NCBI RefSeq assembly: GCF_040807025.1
Contig: NC_090951.1
Span: 310,001 to 374,000 of the forward strand
Reading direction: 5' to 3'
Length of the DNA stretch: 64,000 nt
Source of the DNA: Struthio camelus
Taxonomy: Eukaryota; Chordata; Aves; Struthioniformes; Struthionidae
The notes below the pieces were generated by a model that worked only from the letters and a program-made list of their open reading frames with translations, was not told where the DNA came from and ran no database searches. This document shows positions 12,964-26,449 of the stretch, in pieces (the first letter of the stretch is position 1; every line of letters starts with the position of its first letter). Position numbers and translations under genes: made by a program.

Positions 12964-15900
12964 GTGCTACCACAACATAAATTTTATTTCAGTGATGTCT
13001 TGCCAGGGGCTGTACATTTAGTGAGGGACCACATGCTTCTAGTCTCCTGGTCAACAAGGCAAATTAATTTTTGATCACAGAGATGTCCTGTGATCGGTTC
13101 TGACAAGAAGCTGCTTCAGATAGACTTTTGGACCAAGCCTAGGAACAGCTGCAAACAAAGAACATCATTGTAGAAATAGGTCCCACATTAGCCTCTTCCT
13201 CTCAGATAAATACAGCAGCATGTACCCGAAGTCCTGGCTGCCAAATGAACTTTGATGGTATCATTTGCATCTAGTGCTGTTAATATCTTTACCCCAGCCT
13301 CCGGCAGAGTTTCTGAACTATATGCAGATGTCTGTAATTAATTGAGAAAATTCTGTTTGAGCAGGCATGAACACGAGCATTAAGATGCCCAAGCAGGTTT
13401 AAAGGCCTACAAATAAATATTTCTCTGCAAATCTTTGTGTGAATAGTCTGAGTAAAAGAGAATAGGTTCAGTTTTTCTGTGAAGCAAGAATGTGCCTTTA
13501 TCAACAGCTGTGGCCTTCCACTGTCCCAGAAAGCAAGGCTAGGAGTACAGAAGGATCATCCTCTCCCTCATTTGCAGTGTCAGAGACACCTGCTATACAT
13601 TAGCTATCTTGAATAAAACCAGAGTGGGATAGCTGGATGCCTTAGACATTTCACACAGCGCATAGACCATCCCTATGACTGCTTCTGGTGTGTGCCCAAG
13701 AAATGGCATTCATGTTAGGTCGCAGCTTCAAAGGGAATTTCCTCCCTCTTACACAAGAAGCAGTGACAATTCTTGCCCTGTCCAGTCTGCCGCAAAGGAG
13801 GGCTAGAAAGATTGACATGAGCTCTGTGTGCCTGGCAAACGGCAATACAGGAGCAGCAAAGAGAGGTAGAGGTTCTAGTTGACATTTCCTAATAGGAAAG
13901 AAATACTATTTATATGACCTTATTCTTCACCACTGGATCTCTCGATCAGGGCCATTGGGATGTTTCTAAACTAACCTTTGTTTTTAACTACCCTTTTTCC
14001 CCTACAGCAAACATCCAGAATCACAAGTGGAGTGATTCAACTTACTTCACATTGCAAAAGCGAAATATGAGACCCTCACAGCGCCGCAGAGTAGAGATCA
14101 GCCCAGAATGACTGAGACAACGTCAACCGCAGAACAAAAAAGGCACATTGTTACTGTCAGCTGGTGGAGAGATGACCCAGGGTTTGGCAGAGAGAAGAAA
14201 GAACAAGAAGAATCACAAGTGCCAAGGATGAAGAAGAGGAACTACTGGGAAAAAAAAAAAAAAACCCTCAGTGTCCCCATGTCAGGGTCTCCCACAGCAC
14301 AGAGAGGAGGGGACAAGGAACTGGGGTCTGCCTGCCCAGAGAGACATCTAGAGAGTCTCCAAAAAATGAACAGAATTTCAAACTTTTCTGGAAACATACA
14401 GAGGTATTGGGGAAGCTTGATCCTGGCAAAGAAAGAGCATTACAGAAAGCGGCAAGCAGCCCCAGGGAGACATACTCACCAGCTATATGCTGAGCACGGG
14501 TGGCATTTGCCCAGAGTACAGGATGCTTGAACCGAAGCATGTCTGGGGTGTGGGGAGGGGGTGACAGTACAGTCTTTGGACTCACACTATGCATACCTCA
14601 CACTATGCAGACTGTGGCTCAGTGCTCTACCACCCAGGTCTGAGGGAGCTCTCCAGATGTGCACAGATCCCTCACTGCTGTAGTGGTACTGGTGTAGCAA
14701 AGAGCATCTAGTGCCACCGAAGCCCCAGATGTTGGTCTCTGAGAGTTCTGACGATTGCTCACAGTTTCATTACAGTCGCCTTCAATTCGACCCGAGCAGC
14801 TGCTGCCGAATTAGCAGTGGCGTCTGCCCATTCAGAAAAGCAGACACGGTATGGCTGCCACAAGTGGGAAATGCTGAGAAGATGCACTGAGAAGACATTA
14901 TAAAGGTCTGGAGAAGCAGGAACTACCCTCTGAGCCAGACCAACAGCTTCTGCCCTCACGGGAAATCATGTAGCGCTTTACTAATGTCGATATGTCTAAA
15001 GTGCTTTACAAATGTTATCTCCCTATTCAGGCTGCTGAGCATGAACAGCAAACATAGTTCTAGGCACCAGAGCATGTACACAGAGTTGGAAAAAAAAAAA
15101 ATCTCCTTAATATGCCCTCTTGAAATACCGCTAGACCTGGTTCAAGCAAGGGTCATCTCTGCTGCCCTCCTACGCTTATGCTTTTATGGGACGCACACCT
15201 CTAGGTAGTCATATAAACACCTATGCATTCAGGTACGGGCAGTCAGCCTTCATGCCAGGCTCTCACATACACATGTATTTAGCTCTTACCTGTACTTGCG
15301 CTTGCTCCCTCCTGTTCCCTGGATCCGTGTAAGTATGTCCTAGCTCTAAGATTTATTACGACCCAGTGCCCGCCTACCTGGACTTGCCTTAAACTGGAAA
15401 ACTCCACCCTGCTGCACTGGCCGCAGAAGGGTGAGATCGGCAGTTTCTCCCAGGGCAGGAATGACCAAACACTGCCAGTAAATGAGAATGGCCAGGAAAT
15501 CCTCGGGGGACGCTGAGAGGAGCTCTTACGTTAAGTCCCATTGCAGGCCCAAAAAGACACTGCTCTTAAAAGGAGGGTTAGGGATGTCTGGTAGAGCCAG
15601 GGACAGGCAGGAAACCTTGTTGCAGGAAAGACAGGGTTGCCCACCAGGAACGCAAGGTAGGGAATATTTGCCTAGCTGTTTCCCTATCAGAGCTGGCTGC
15701 TTGCCCTGTTGTCAGCAGATGCAGATTCACATACAGTCTTATCTGGCCCCTTTCCGTATGTGCCATGGCTGAGCTCAAAGAAAATTGTGTCAGGCCAGTG
15801 GACCAACTCAGGACTGGCTGTACTGTCCCAGTACGCTCGTCTAGCAGATTCCCAGAGGTGGCTGTGAAAGGGCAGCTGGACGTGGTCTGTTAATTGTTCA

Positions 15901-18900
15901 CGTGTGTGCTGGAGCTGCAGTGAGACTGTGCCAGGTAAAGTAGCCAAGCAGGGTAGGAGCCGGGCTCCAAACGTGTGTCATTCTGCAACTATTGCAGAGA
16001 CAATTGCTTTGGGTCACTCCTATTCCAGCTCTCGTCATCTTCCCTGTCACACCTGCTGCTGAGGTGTTGGCCTTCTCTTGATGGTGTCCTCTCTCCCCAG
16101 GGATCCCACTGTGCTGCTCTGAGAACTAGTTGAGCATGGGAGACAGCGCAAGCAAAAAAGTCTGGGCAAGTTTAGTCTTCCCAGCAGGAGGGAGAGCCTG
16201 AATGGGGCAGGTCACAATTCCTTTCACTTGCTACACTACAAACATAGATGGTCAAGCCCCGGTAACCCTGGACTGAGAAACAAGGTGAGAAGTTGGCAGT
16301 GGCCCACGTAGGGCCCTGCACAGAGAATCGTGCAATGGTCTGTGCAATATGGATTTCAGTTACATATGCCTGTGTAATCCACTGAAACCCTGGCACCTCT
16401 GGTAAGGCTTTACCTGTACGTTAGTAAGTGTTACAAGCACTCCTGGTTTGTAAAGGTGCTGACACAACTGCGTGGCTCTTTCTGGAGCCTTATTCTTCCC
16501 TGTTCTACCTGCATGTATTTTGCCCAGGATATCCCGGTCCCTTGACCCCAGTATTCAGGCTTTTTGACAGCACTGAACACTGCTGTGCAGTCCTCTGTTC
16601 ACAGGGGTCGGAAGGATTTCCTTCAGCTGCACGTATCCCAAGTGCTAGCAAACAGCTTGGCTGAGCTTTCCAGACGGCAGGGCAGACTCTGCAGCATGAG
16701 CAATGTGCAGAGGGCAAGACTGCTCTCTCCTTTGGAGACAAGGCTGGGGAGGGCACCATGCTCTGACACACTCCCTTCCCTGAGACCCGTGGAAAGTGGA
16801 GGAGGGATCTTCTGGCTCTTGAACAATGGACATGGTTCTCCCTGTATGTTTGATTCATAAGCTTTAAGTGACAGACGAATGAAGCAGATGGCAGTCAGCC
16901 CAAGCTCAGGAGTTCACTGTCAGTCACTTCTCTGTCCTCGGGCACTGACGATCTCTGCCAGCTACTGCAGGGAGGAAGAGGGCACAGGGAAAAGAGAGGA
17001 GGCAGGGTACAAGCAGTACTCTGACTTCATTCCCACCCAGGGAACCCACTGGCCTGACCATCAAAGCACTGCCCCAGAGCACTGCCCTGCAGCTTTACAC
17101 TTGGTTTCAGAAATGCCTCAAGATCACAGCCGAGCTGGAAGCTGCATGCTGCACCTCTCCTTGTATGTAGCAGCAGTAAACACGCAAGGTCTTTGGCAGC
17201 ACTTACAGCCTCCTGCCCGTTGCCTGAAACCCTACTTCAACATAGTCCAGAGGGCTCCCACGCTAGAGGACATCACACTCAGGTGAGCTAAATACAGGTG
17301 ACACAGAGCCCCAGTTCACTTGCTACTGCTGACGTACCAGCGGACGCAGCATTTATTAACTTCTCCACCGGGTTCTCCTGTGCTGCCTGGCCTTGCACAC
17401 CTTGCTTCCACATCACGCAATGGCTGACAATGCATTTCTGCTTTCTACCCTCCTTTCATGGTCAAAGACGTTTTCTGAGGACTCAGAGACTTGTGAGCCC
17501 TGTGAACTGCCCATGCAGTCAGACTTTCCATCCCTTATACCCCAACGAAGACGAGGAATGCAGCAGTCAGGCAGGCACCAGGATGCAGAGGAGCAGAAGG
17601 GCAATGTCTATGCTAAATTCCAGTTAGAGCAGGTTCCTCCTGAGCCAGAGCAGAACTTGCCCCATGTGGCTTCTGTAGTGGTCCTAACCCAAGACTAGCA
17701 TATGTTGAGGAGTTGGTACTAACAGTTAATCTGCATAGGCATAGGCCTGCGCTATGCTATGCTGCATGTATAGCTTGACCCTCAGGTCTGTGCTGTTCTG
17801 CATATACCCCTTGGCTGCAGGATAAACTTAGTCTGCTAATTGTTAATGACAGGTCTCCTTAAATTGCCCCCCACCCCTGCCCTGCAGGGGAGGAAGGCCA
17901 TAGGACGATGCAGAGTACCCTAACTCATGGAAATTTGTCCCATTACCTCAGGAATAAACTAATGAACGTTAACGCATTCAGGGAGTGGAAGAACCCTCTT
18001 GAGATGCGTTTCTAACCTTGCAACTAGAAAGCTATCCACCACTGACAGCACCAGTGCGGCTTACGAGAACGCCCCAGCAGATCCTAGGTTGCAATTTGTT
18101 AGCAGCAGAGATTTTTTCCTATGGCAGCGGGAAATATCCCTTCGGTATCCGATCAGCCTGGCTGCGAGAGCTGGTTGTGGGGAGACTTGTGGACACTGTG
18201 CTGTGCTCCCCCTCCAAGCTGACAATGCCAGAGCAGTGCCGGCTGCCAGGGGCATGCTATAGCCTTTCGGACCATTAGCAGCTGTTAGAAGCAGGGCTGA
18301 TGCGGTGGCCACATGTGCCCTCTAATAGCCACGTTTGGCCAGGCAAGGCCCCGGAGGGGCCTGCTGTGCAACTGCAGAGGCCTGGCTTTTGGGCCCTATT
18401 AGAGTGCTCTGGGGCCAAGGCAAGCACCTGGCGTGCTGTTTACCAACTCAGCGCTTGCCTTCTGCAGGCTCCCAGTCGCTAAAGGCTTGCAGGAAGAATT
18501 TGCCTTCCCCTGGAAAGGCAGGCCTTTTCCGTTCACGGGGCTCCCTCAGGGAGAGCTGCAGAGTGTCACGATTTGTCTGTGGAGCGTGGCTCAGCCTTTG
18601 GGGAGTGTAGCCTGCTGCTAGGATGTGAGCTGTCCCGTGGCACTGGGGACATCCCGCTGGCTGCACCTCCTGAGCAGGACGCTGAGGAGGCCGGGGCTGT
18701 GTCGCGGACACTAAGGGAGAGCACGGCTGGGACATTCATGCACAGAAAGCACAGCAATCCAGCATTGCAAAATGGAAATGGCATATTCCACACAGGCAAA
18801 GCCGGGTCCCCACAAAATCAGTGCCTGGCAGGAAAAAATTGCCCAGATAGGACTGACAAACATGACTCAACCTAATCTGAAGCTGCTACCCCCACCTGGG

Positions 18901-20397
18901 TTCAGGAAGCCCCACAACTGAACATCTCACCTCTGAGCACTGACAGTGCTCCTAGTTCACAGACGGCTCTGTGAAATATGTTTGGGGGAGAGGTGGTTGG
19001 TGGAAGGCTGCTGCCTTTAATCCCACTAAGCAAATCTCTTCGACCTGGCAAGGAAAGGAGGGGTGGAAGTCAGCATGCAGAACTAATGGCTGCATTCACG
19101 GTACTAGAGAAGACCCCCCCACCCCCCAACACAGCGTTGTACATTGAAACAGTGTGTTTGCTCTATCTCATGCAGAACCGCTATGTGGAGCCTCGCATGA
19201 CTGCTTTTGCTCCCTGCATGCTATGTGTTGCTGAACAAAAAGCGCCGGATGCCCCTGTCCTCCTTCTTGCCTACTACATCGCGTAGGCAACTGGACTGTT
19301 TGGTGATATTTGCACCACCATTGTCTTACCGGACATGGGACTAGAGGTGCAGCCTAGTGGTGGGACATCTTCAGTGGTCTTAGCTGCAATGCCACTGCTA
19401 TTCTACACCCATTCTCGCATTCAATATTTATGTTACTTGTCACTGCTCTTGCATTATTAATTGTAGTAATTGCTTTGTAGATAAGAATCTTTCTAGTAGC
19501 CAAAAAGCTTAAGATATAAACCCGTAAATTACAGTATCTTTAGGAGATGTCAACTATATGCATGTCCATCTGATGCAGCACAACTTGGGGTTCCCAGCAA
19601 CTGGAAGGACATAAGATTATCTATACTACCTTGTTTTCCTTCTCGAGTTAGCTCAAATAAATAGTATTTTAAGCAATGCTATAAGGAGTATGAATGCCTT
19701 TCTTACTGGAATCATAACGAACACTAGCCCTGGAGCGCAGCCTCCAGAGCAAGGAAAGACCATGAGACAAATGACTGATATGATGTCCTGTGTGAAACCT
19801 CTCCCCATGGGCAGGTATGTATCAATTATCTGGCGCAGGCTGGTTTGCTCCCAGACTTAGACATTGCTAAAGCCTTTCTGTTGTGTTTGAAGTAAGTCGT
19901 AAAGTTCTGTTTTGTGTTAGAAGCAGTGTAATATCTTGAACTTTAGACTTTGCTCTTATGTAGCTAGATCAAGAGCCTAAAAGGCCAAACCATTTAGGGA
20001 ACAAGTAACTTATTTACAGTTTACTGTTAAAGCCCTGTAAACAACCCCTCTCCCCCACACCCTGCAAAAAAAACAAAAAGAAAAAAAAAAGTAAACCTCT
20101 GCTTGCAATATCTCTGTAACCCCTGCAATATCTCTGTAAATAGTTCTTTTACCAAAGAGCCAAGCTACCCTTACAAGCAAGGAAGCAAAGCACCTGAGCC
20201 TAGAATATCACAACAAATGAAAATGTGGGTTTCCTGAGTGTCCCCTCGCAAAATGAAGTGGCAGTAAGATAAAATATAATCTTTTTCACAAAATCAAGCA
20301 GCAGAAGTGGGAATTAACACTTGTGTTACAGAAACAGCATTTACACATCACTCTGGAGACATAACAATTTTCTGAATGAAAGGGAAGAGTTTTGTGG

Positions 20398-20600
20398 ACA
20401 TGCTGTTTCATGTCTTTATTAATGATGTGGTCGATGGGACAGGGTGCACTCTCAACAGTTTTGCAGATGATACCTAACTTGGGGTGGGGAGGAGGGGAAG
20501 AGCCTGACATGCCAGAGGGCTGCTCCTCAAAGCACCTCACCAGGCTGGAGAAATGGGCTGACATGAACCTCTTTCTGCCCTAGCTCTGCAGCTACAAAGT
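20398..20600 (+). mobile_element. CR1 LINE fragment, reverse transcriptase region, degenerate
   Basis: Translation on + gives a broken piece of CR1 ORF2 around the polymerase active site: VFINDVVDGTG, then CTLNSFADDT, then a stop, then a frame-shifted stretch matching the usual LDRLEKWADRNL region (nucleotides CTGGAGAAATGGGCTGAC are intact). FADD is the reverse transcriptase catalytic box. It is a dead fragment with no 3' tail. Confidence 0.75.
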
Positions 20601-22559
20601 AATAAAAAGGCCCCAATGCATGGTGCTACCAAGGATGTAGCAGCTGGGATACAAGGAAGACATCGAACTGGGTCACAAACTATTAGCAAGTATCATGAAA
20701 TCAGCACAGCTGAGTGCAACCAACTATTTGCTTTGTTTCCAAACTACAGAGTTGAATATGAAGATAACATACTGTCTAGAAAGTCGTAAGCCTTATCCAC
20801 ATGCCCCTCATTTGTGCCCCTCAGTTCACATGACTTTTCTTTCTCTCTCCATTATTTAAACTGAATCAGTAGGATCACAAGATTGGAGGTTATTTTCCAT
20901 GATCCTCTTTTACAAGATGATGACTACTTGCCAAAACCATGTCTAAGGCAGTGTCACTTACTAGCTTAGTGACTAATTCAGTTAACAAATCTCCCCATCA
21001 TATCAGGAACAATAGATTCTTATCACTGTAAGTAATGTTTGTTTTCCAGTCTCTACCTGAGAAGCTGAAAAGTCTTCCATAATCACACAGTCTCTCACTA
21101 TAGTTATAACTCTAATACCAAGGTGCTCTGTGAATGCAATCATACAGAGGTCAACAAGACCCCTCCCATCACACCTGCTTGTAATTCCTCTAAGAAGAGA
21201 TTGTTGAGCCAAGAAATTGTGCTTTATCCCCCCCATCAGTACTTACTCATCAGTTTTACACTTACTTGTCACGCTTGTCACTTGTGACTTTTTCTTGTGT
21301 TTCTACCCTTCCCGAATGCATGTCCTTCGATAGCTGTGCTCTATTCATTATTGGCAATCAATCGTGATCTATACCTCTCAGCCACTGTACAACATAGTAC
21401 CAGGAGCTGTAGTTCCTTCTGTATTGCTGATTACTTGCTTTAATGAACAAAGGCCATATCTGTCTGACATTATTCCATTTCCCACCTGGACTGACAGGTC
21501 TTCAACGTCACCTACCTTTCCATTACTTGAATTAACGTTACTACTTTCTCCTTATTACTAAGCCTTCTACTCACTGATGCTTTTTTATCCCTTAACTTTA
21601 TTTTTGTCTATCTAATTTTTCCTTTTCTTATGGAATGATATAAAAAGGCTGGGCAAATAAGACAGCTCTGCTCTAGAAATGTCTGAGCAAAGATTAAGCG
21701 CTGTTTACTGCAATAATTATATGAAATTGTTCCTACGCTCTCAAAGGCTGTCTGTTCAATAGCAGGAGATAGGGATCAGTAACTCAGGAAGGACCTTCCT
21801 GGACCACGTTCAGGAATAATGCAATGGCAATGCTTATTTATTGGCTTCATCATGCTACAGCACTTGAATATTTGAAGTGGTGGGGGAATGGAAAAATGGG
21901 AGCACAGAGGAGAAAGAAGAAAGACTATACAAGCTTATGTAAATAAGGCTGTAAGAATGAGAGCCCATAATACTTTACCGACACATTACGAAAAAAAGAG
22001 AAAAATAGTAAAAAAAAGGAAAAATTTATTCAGCTATTGGTTTAGTTTCACTGGTCAGTTTTATGCCTTGTTTACACATGTAGACAATCTAAAACCTGGT
22101 ATCAGGACATGCCCTGAAGCTCAGAGTGAGCAGCTAGCCTACAGCTGAGCGGGACAGCAGCAATAGGCAGAGCTGAGGCACGCATAGGCCACCTAATGGC
22201 CCAGCGTGCAGAAGGCCCTGCGCTAGCTCCGACCACCTCCACCAGGCATCCAGGAAGTCATCAAGACTTACTGACAGCACCTGTTTGCACTAGCAAGGCT
22301 AGGAGGGGCATTGACCAAGTCAAATAAGCTAATGAAAGACAACGCATGGCAAAGCAAAGGGCAGGCACAGGTCTGGACTCCCAAGCACATGCTGGCGTCC
22401 GTGCTGGACAGCCCCACTGTGAGGAAGAACCAGGGTTTCTGTCCCCTCAGAGGGCTTCCCCAGCACTGGCAGCCCAGGCTGAAGGCCACCACGGAAGATA
22501 CAGCCTCGGCCTTGCTCTGACCAGCTGCGAAGCTCAGCTGGCCACATCTCAGGTGCCTT

Positions 22560-23350
22560 CCAGTTGCCGGGTGGCAGTAGCCCTGCAGAGGCGCCTTGCG
22601 CAGCTGTCCCGTCAGTGGCAAGACTCAACCCTTGCCGAGCCTTCCTTCCGCTCCGGGCCCCGCCAGCCCGGTTAAATGTCCCTGCCTGTCACCTTGGGAA
22701 GGCACTGCCTCGGCCCGCTGCTGCCGCCTCCTCCGACACCCACCGTCCACCCGCACCTGGCCGCTTCGCCGCCTTGCGGAAACCTGCCTCTGCTGCCCTT
22801 TGCCGCGCGGAGCGTTTCCTTGCTCCGGCCCGGGCTGGCAACGCCGCCGGAGCTGGGCAGGGGCCCGGCCCGACCGCCACGGCCCGCGGGGCCCGCGCGG
22901 CACACCAGCGAGCTTTGCGGGGCTGCCCTGCCCGGCGCTGCTCCTCCGCAACGCAACGCAACGCTGGCGCCTCACCTGAGCCCCCTCAGGCACGGTGCGT
23001 CCCTGCGGCCGCCCAGGCCCCGGCTCGGACGGCGCTCGCCCCGCGGCGGGCGGCCAGGGCTGCCGAGGAGGAGGACGGCGCCTCGCCGGGCCCACGGGGG
23101 CAGCGATGCCCGGCCCGGCCCGACCCGGCCGGCTCTGTGCGGGGCGCGCTGCGGCCGGCTGGAGGGCCCTGGGACGTGCTTCCCCTTCACCCCGCCGTGG
23201 GCCCTGACGCCCCGGCCAGCTGAGGGCCGGAGGGTGCTGGGCCGCCGAGGTCGGGGGCAGCTGGAGGGCGCTGGGGTCTGCCCCGTTCTGCGGCTGCGGG
23301 AGGCCGGGGACACGGGCGCAAGCGATGGCGCCTGGCGCCCGGCGCCGCGT
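22560..23350. promoter_or_regulatory. CpG island 1
   Basis: About 800 bp of very GC- and CpG-rich DNA between CHST4 and TAT. Long open frames exist in most frames on both strands, as expected of such composition; none resembles a known protein. Probably a promoter, but neither the transcript nor its direction can be told. Confidence 0.6.
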
Positions 23351-24099
23351 TTGAAGCCTCAAAGAAAACTCCCCAAACTTCTGACCAGCTGACTGACCAA
23401 ACAAGCTGTCCTTTTCGTCACATTTTATTCTCCCATGCCTACACAACCACCACCCTTATTTCCACAGAAAGCACAGTTTCCAGGCCATCATTTCCTTATT
23501 ACTTTATTGGGCTCGTAACGTTAACAGCAGCGCAGCAAAGGGTTTTTTGTTTGCGGCCGAGAGGGCCTCAGTCTCGCTGCTCTGCGGAGGGGGTGAGGGG
23601 GACCCGCTCCCTCGCCTTCTGAAAGGCCCAACGCCCACGCGCAGGTACAGGAAGCTCTTCTGAGGCAGCTGACAAAACTTTACCTGCCTTTTTTTAGTTG
23701 TTTTCTTTTAAATTTACCAAGTCATAACCTAGACTAAGCAGGCTTGCGTTCTGCAGCCTATGGTAAGCATTTTCGAATCCATGCTTTAGAGCAGTCTTAC
23801 TTTTATGGGTTAAGCCCATAAAAAACAAACACAAATGAACTGTGGAAACAAGCACGTAGGCGCAACCCTTGTCTGTGTCCTGTTCTCAGGGTTCAAACGA
23901 CCAGGAATACGTTTTAACATGCAGCCTCACGTCCCATCCAGAAACCCAGGAAAAGCCTAACTGTTTGCGCTGAATGCTGGAACATGCCCTATCAGGAGCT
24001 GTATGTGCCTTCGACCTACGCCTAAGACAAAAAAAATATCTTCCTGGTCTCCCAGGACCGCAGCAACAACCCGAGAAAAATAAAAGCGCCATGAACCAG

Positions 24100-24660
24100 C
24101 GGTGCCGCGCTGAGCTGCCGCCGGGCCGCGCTCGGCCATCGGCACCGGCCGCGGCTCCGCGCGCCAGCAGCCGGCGGGAACGGCGCGCCCGCCCCGCCCC
24201 GCCCCGCCCCGCCCCGCCCCCAGGGGCTCTGAGGGCGCGTGGGGGGGGGGGCTGTGAGGGGGGGAGCCGTGAAGGGGGGCGGGAGGGGGAAGCTGGGAAG
24301 GGGGGCATGGGGGGAGCCGCGCGGGGGGCGGAGGCGGCCGTGAGGGGAGCTGGGGGGGGGGGCATGGGGGGAGCTGTGAGGGGAAGCAATGGGGGGGGGC
24401 GGCTGTGAGGGGAGCTGTGAAGGGGGGGCCCTGAAGGGGGGGCCGTGGGGAGAGCCACGCAGAGGGAGGGGCTGTGGGGACAGCGATGGGGGCAGGCGCG
24501 GGGGGCGCTGTGAGGCCGAGCTGCGGGGCCGGGCCAGGGGCGCAGGCAGTCCCGCCGCGGTGGCCGCCCCCTGGCCGGGGGGCCGAGGGCCCAGCCCCGG
24601 GGCGCCCCAGGGTGGCTGGCGCCGGCAGGCTGCGCCCCAGGGTGCCCGCCGTGGGCCAGC
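24100..24660. promoter_or_regulatory. CpG island 2, just beyond the TAT 3' end
   Basis: CpG-rich DNA at 24,100-24,190, then tandem CCCCG units at about 24,188-24,220 (overlapping GC boxes of Sp1 type), then a G-rich array. It begins about 50 bp past the TAT polyadenylation signal. Such a position suits a promoter for a + strand transcript antisense to TAT, or one on - towards CHST4. No coding first exon recognised. Confidence 0.5.
24238..24480 (+). repeat. G-rich minisatellite-like array
   Basis: Degenerate tandem units of about 15-20 bp of the form GGGGGGAGCYGTGARGG on +, with G runs of 6 to 12. Many G-tract groups could form G-quadruplexes on + (or in RNA read from +). Confidence 0.7.
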
Positions 24661-24708
24661 CCCGCTTGGGCGCCGGGGTTGCCGCACAAGGACTGGCATG
24701 TCAGAACT

Positions 24709-24714
24709 TTTATT
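24709..24714 (-). terminator. TAT: TAT polyadenylation signal (AATAAA on -)
   Basis: AATAAA on the minus strand 541 nt after the TAT stop codon. No other clear signal lies between them, so the 3'UTR probably ends near 24,690. Confidence 0.6.
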
Positions 24715-25254
24715 AATAAAAAAAGTTACAATAACTTACTCCCTTTGCCACACAAAGGGCTCAGTATAAAGAGCTCTGGCTTCTTAAGACACCCAGAGGA
24801 AGCAAGCCCTCAGAGTCCTCGTCCCTTGCCCTCTGAGGCGACTGCCGTCTCCCGCCCCGTGGCGCAGCCTGGCGCAGGGACTGCCAGCCGAAGCGACCAG
24901 GAGCTGGTGGCCACGCAGAGCCCTTGAGGCCTGGCGCAGCAGGGCAGCGACGCTTGCCTGCTCGCAGCTGGTTCAAGGGCCACAGACCTACGTGGAGGGT
25001 GCAGACAGAGGTGAAGTATATGGGGATCACTGGCACTGGATGCCAGATGGTTTGTGAGCTACAGCGTAGGGGGAGAGAGAAGTGGCTGCTTCTTCCCATG
25101 GTGCTGAGGGGGGCTGTGGAGGCACAAACGGTGGAGCCACAGGACGGCTGCTATCTGCAGGCAGTGGGAGGTAGGGGCCGATGGGAAGCAGCCCTGCCTT
25201 CCATGCTACCATCTCACACAAGGCTTGGCCTGGCGGAGCGGGAGGCCATTGTGG

Positions 25255-25398
25255 CTACTTGTCACACTCCATATCCTGGGCCCCCTCAGCACCCTGGTAG
25301 TGCATCTCACAGAACTCCTGGATGCGGCTGCAGGCCTCCAAGATCATCTCCTCAGGCACTGTGATCACCACGCGGAAGAAATTTGGGTACTCAAAGCA
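25255..25398 (-). CDS. TAT: TAT coding exon 11 (last)
   Basis: Residues 409-455 plus TAG stop at 25,255-25,257. Begins [18 protein letters not shown] and ends QDMECDK. Acceptor TTTCAG before 25,398. Confidence 0.93.
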   Translation of the reverse strand, partial: CFEYPNFFRVVITVPEEMILEACSRIQEFCEMHYQGAEGAQDMECDK

Positions 25399-26188
25399 CT
25401 GAAACGAGAAAGGACGAAGCTGGAAGATTAGCTAGGATGGTGCCAGTGTCTCAGAGTGTTGGTGGCCTTGTCAGGGCCACATGCTGTGTCAGCAAGTGAA
25501 GATGGTCAGTGGGGGCTAGAGAATATGGACAGCTCTGGCTCAGCTCTGGCTCCCCTAGACTAGTTGATCTGTTCCAAGCAAATCTCCCATCTCCATTTGT
25601 AAATCTGCTCTCAGTGCAGACATGCTGCTGTGGACATCATAGGCCAAAGGAACTCTGTGCAAACTGTGCAGGACCCAGGGAACGAGCTGAAGGAGCTTGG
25701 GACTCCTCATCAAAGGCTTCGGGAGGAGAGGGCTGGATGGAGAATGACTGAGGCCCGGTCCAGATCTAGGTGCAGGAAGTGGAACAGGAAGGAGACTGGC
25801 ACAGGGTACGATGCTCTGAGCCTCTAGCCTGTCCCTCCATTCATAGAGGTGAAGGGCTGGAAAGGGGATATGAAATTGGGTGGGAGCAGGCCTGTGCCTC
25901 AGAGAGCAGCTGCTTCAGCGAGGAGGCATGGGGCACAGATTTCAGGGATGCAACTCTGCCAATTTGGAAAGGACAGAGCAAGTCTGGAGCTCTACCGAGG
26001 GCTGCTAGTGAGCCAGAGACTGCCGGTACCCAACCCACCACGTATCTGGAGTTCACAGCCAGCAGGTATGCACTGTCACCCTGGGCACTGCACTCAGGGC
26101 TCCCTGCCTATCCCCAGAGCTCCAACACCCTACGGCTCCCTCTCCTTCTCCCCACGCTTGGCCCTGCAGCTCCCAGAGCCAGACTCAC

Positions 26189-26287
26189 CGTGGCTGGCAG
26201 ACAGAACACAGACTGCTCCGAGATGAGCCGCTCTGTGAACTCCACATCATTTTCAAACTCGGGGAAATGCTCCATCTCAATCTCAAC
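26189..26287 (-). CDS. TAT: TAT coding exon 10
   Basis: Residues 376-408, [20 protein letters not shown] and following to LPAT. Acceptor CTGCAG, donor GTGAGT. A 225-residue open frame on + across this area is antisense and not a gene. Confidence 0.93.
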
Positions 26288-26449
26288 CTGCAGCAGAGAG
26301 ATGAAATATGGCAACCAAGGGCACCAACATTATCTGCAGTGTCCCCGCTTGGGCCACGTGGCCCAAGAGCTGCTCACCCTTCCTAGCCAAGTGCAGCTCT
26401 GTGCCCTCAACAATTCTTGCTCATCATTTGAACTGACTGGGACGTAAAG

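Larger units (their letters stand above)
10901..22559. other. Non-coding region between CHST4 and the first CpG island
   Basis: No exon recognised on either strand. It must contain the CHST4 5' exon and promoter, which I could not place. Open frames here are short and lack homology or paired splice sites. Contents noted separately: a palindromic cluster near 12.9 kb and a CR1 fragment at 20.4 kb. A short tandem duplication (GCAATATCTCTGTAA twice) occurs at about 20,105-20,140. Confidence 0.5.

Noticed and set aside
22564-23446. Overlapping open frames of 219 to 273 residues on both strands
   Set aside because: All lie in a CpG island, where stop codons are rare; alanine-, proline- and arginine-rich with no known domain.
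25770-26447. 225-residue open frame on +
   Set aside because: Antisense to TAT exon 10 and its introns; no family resemblance.
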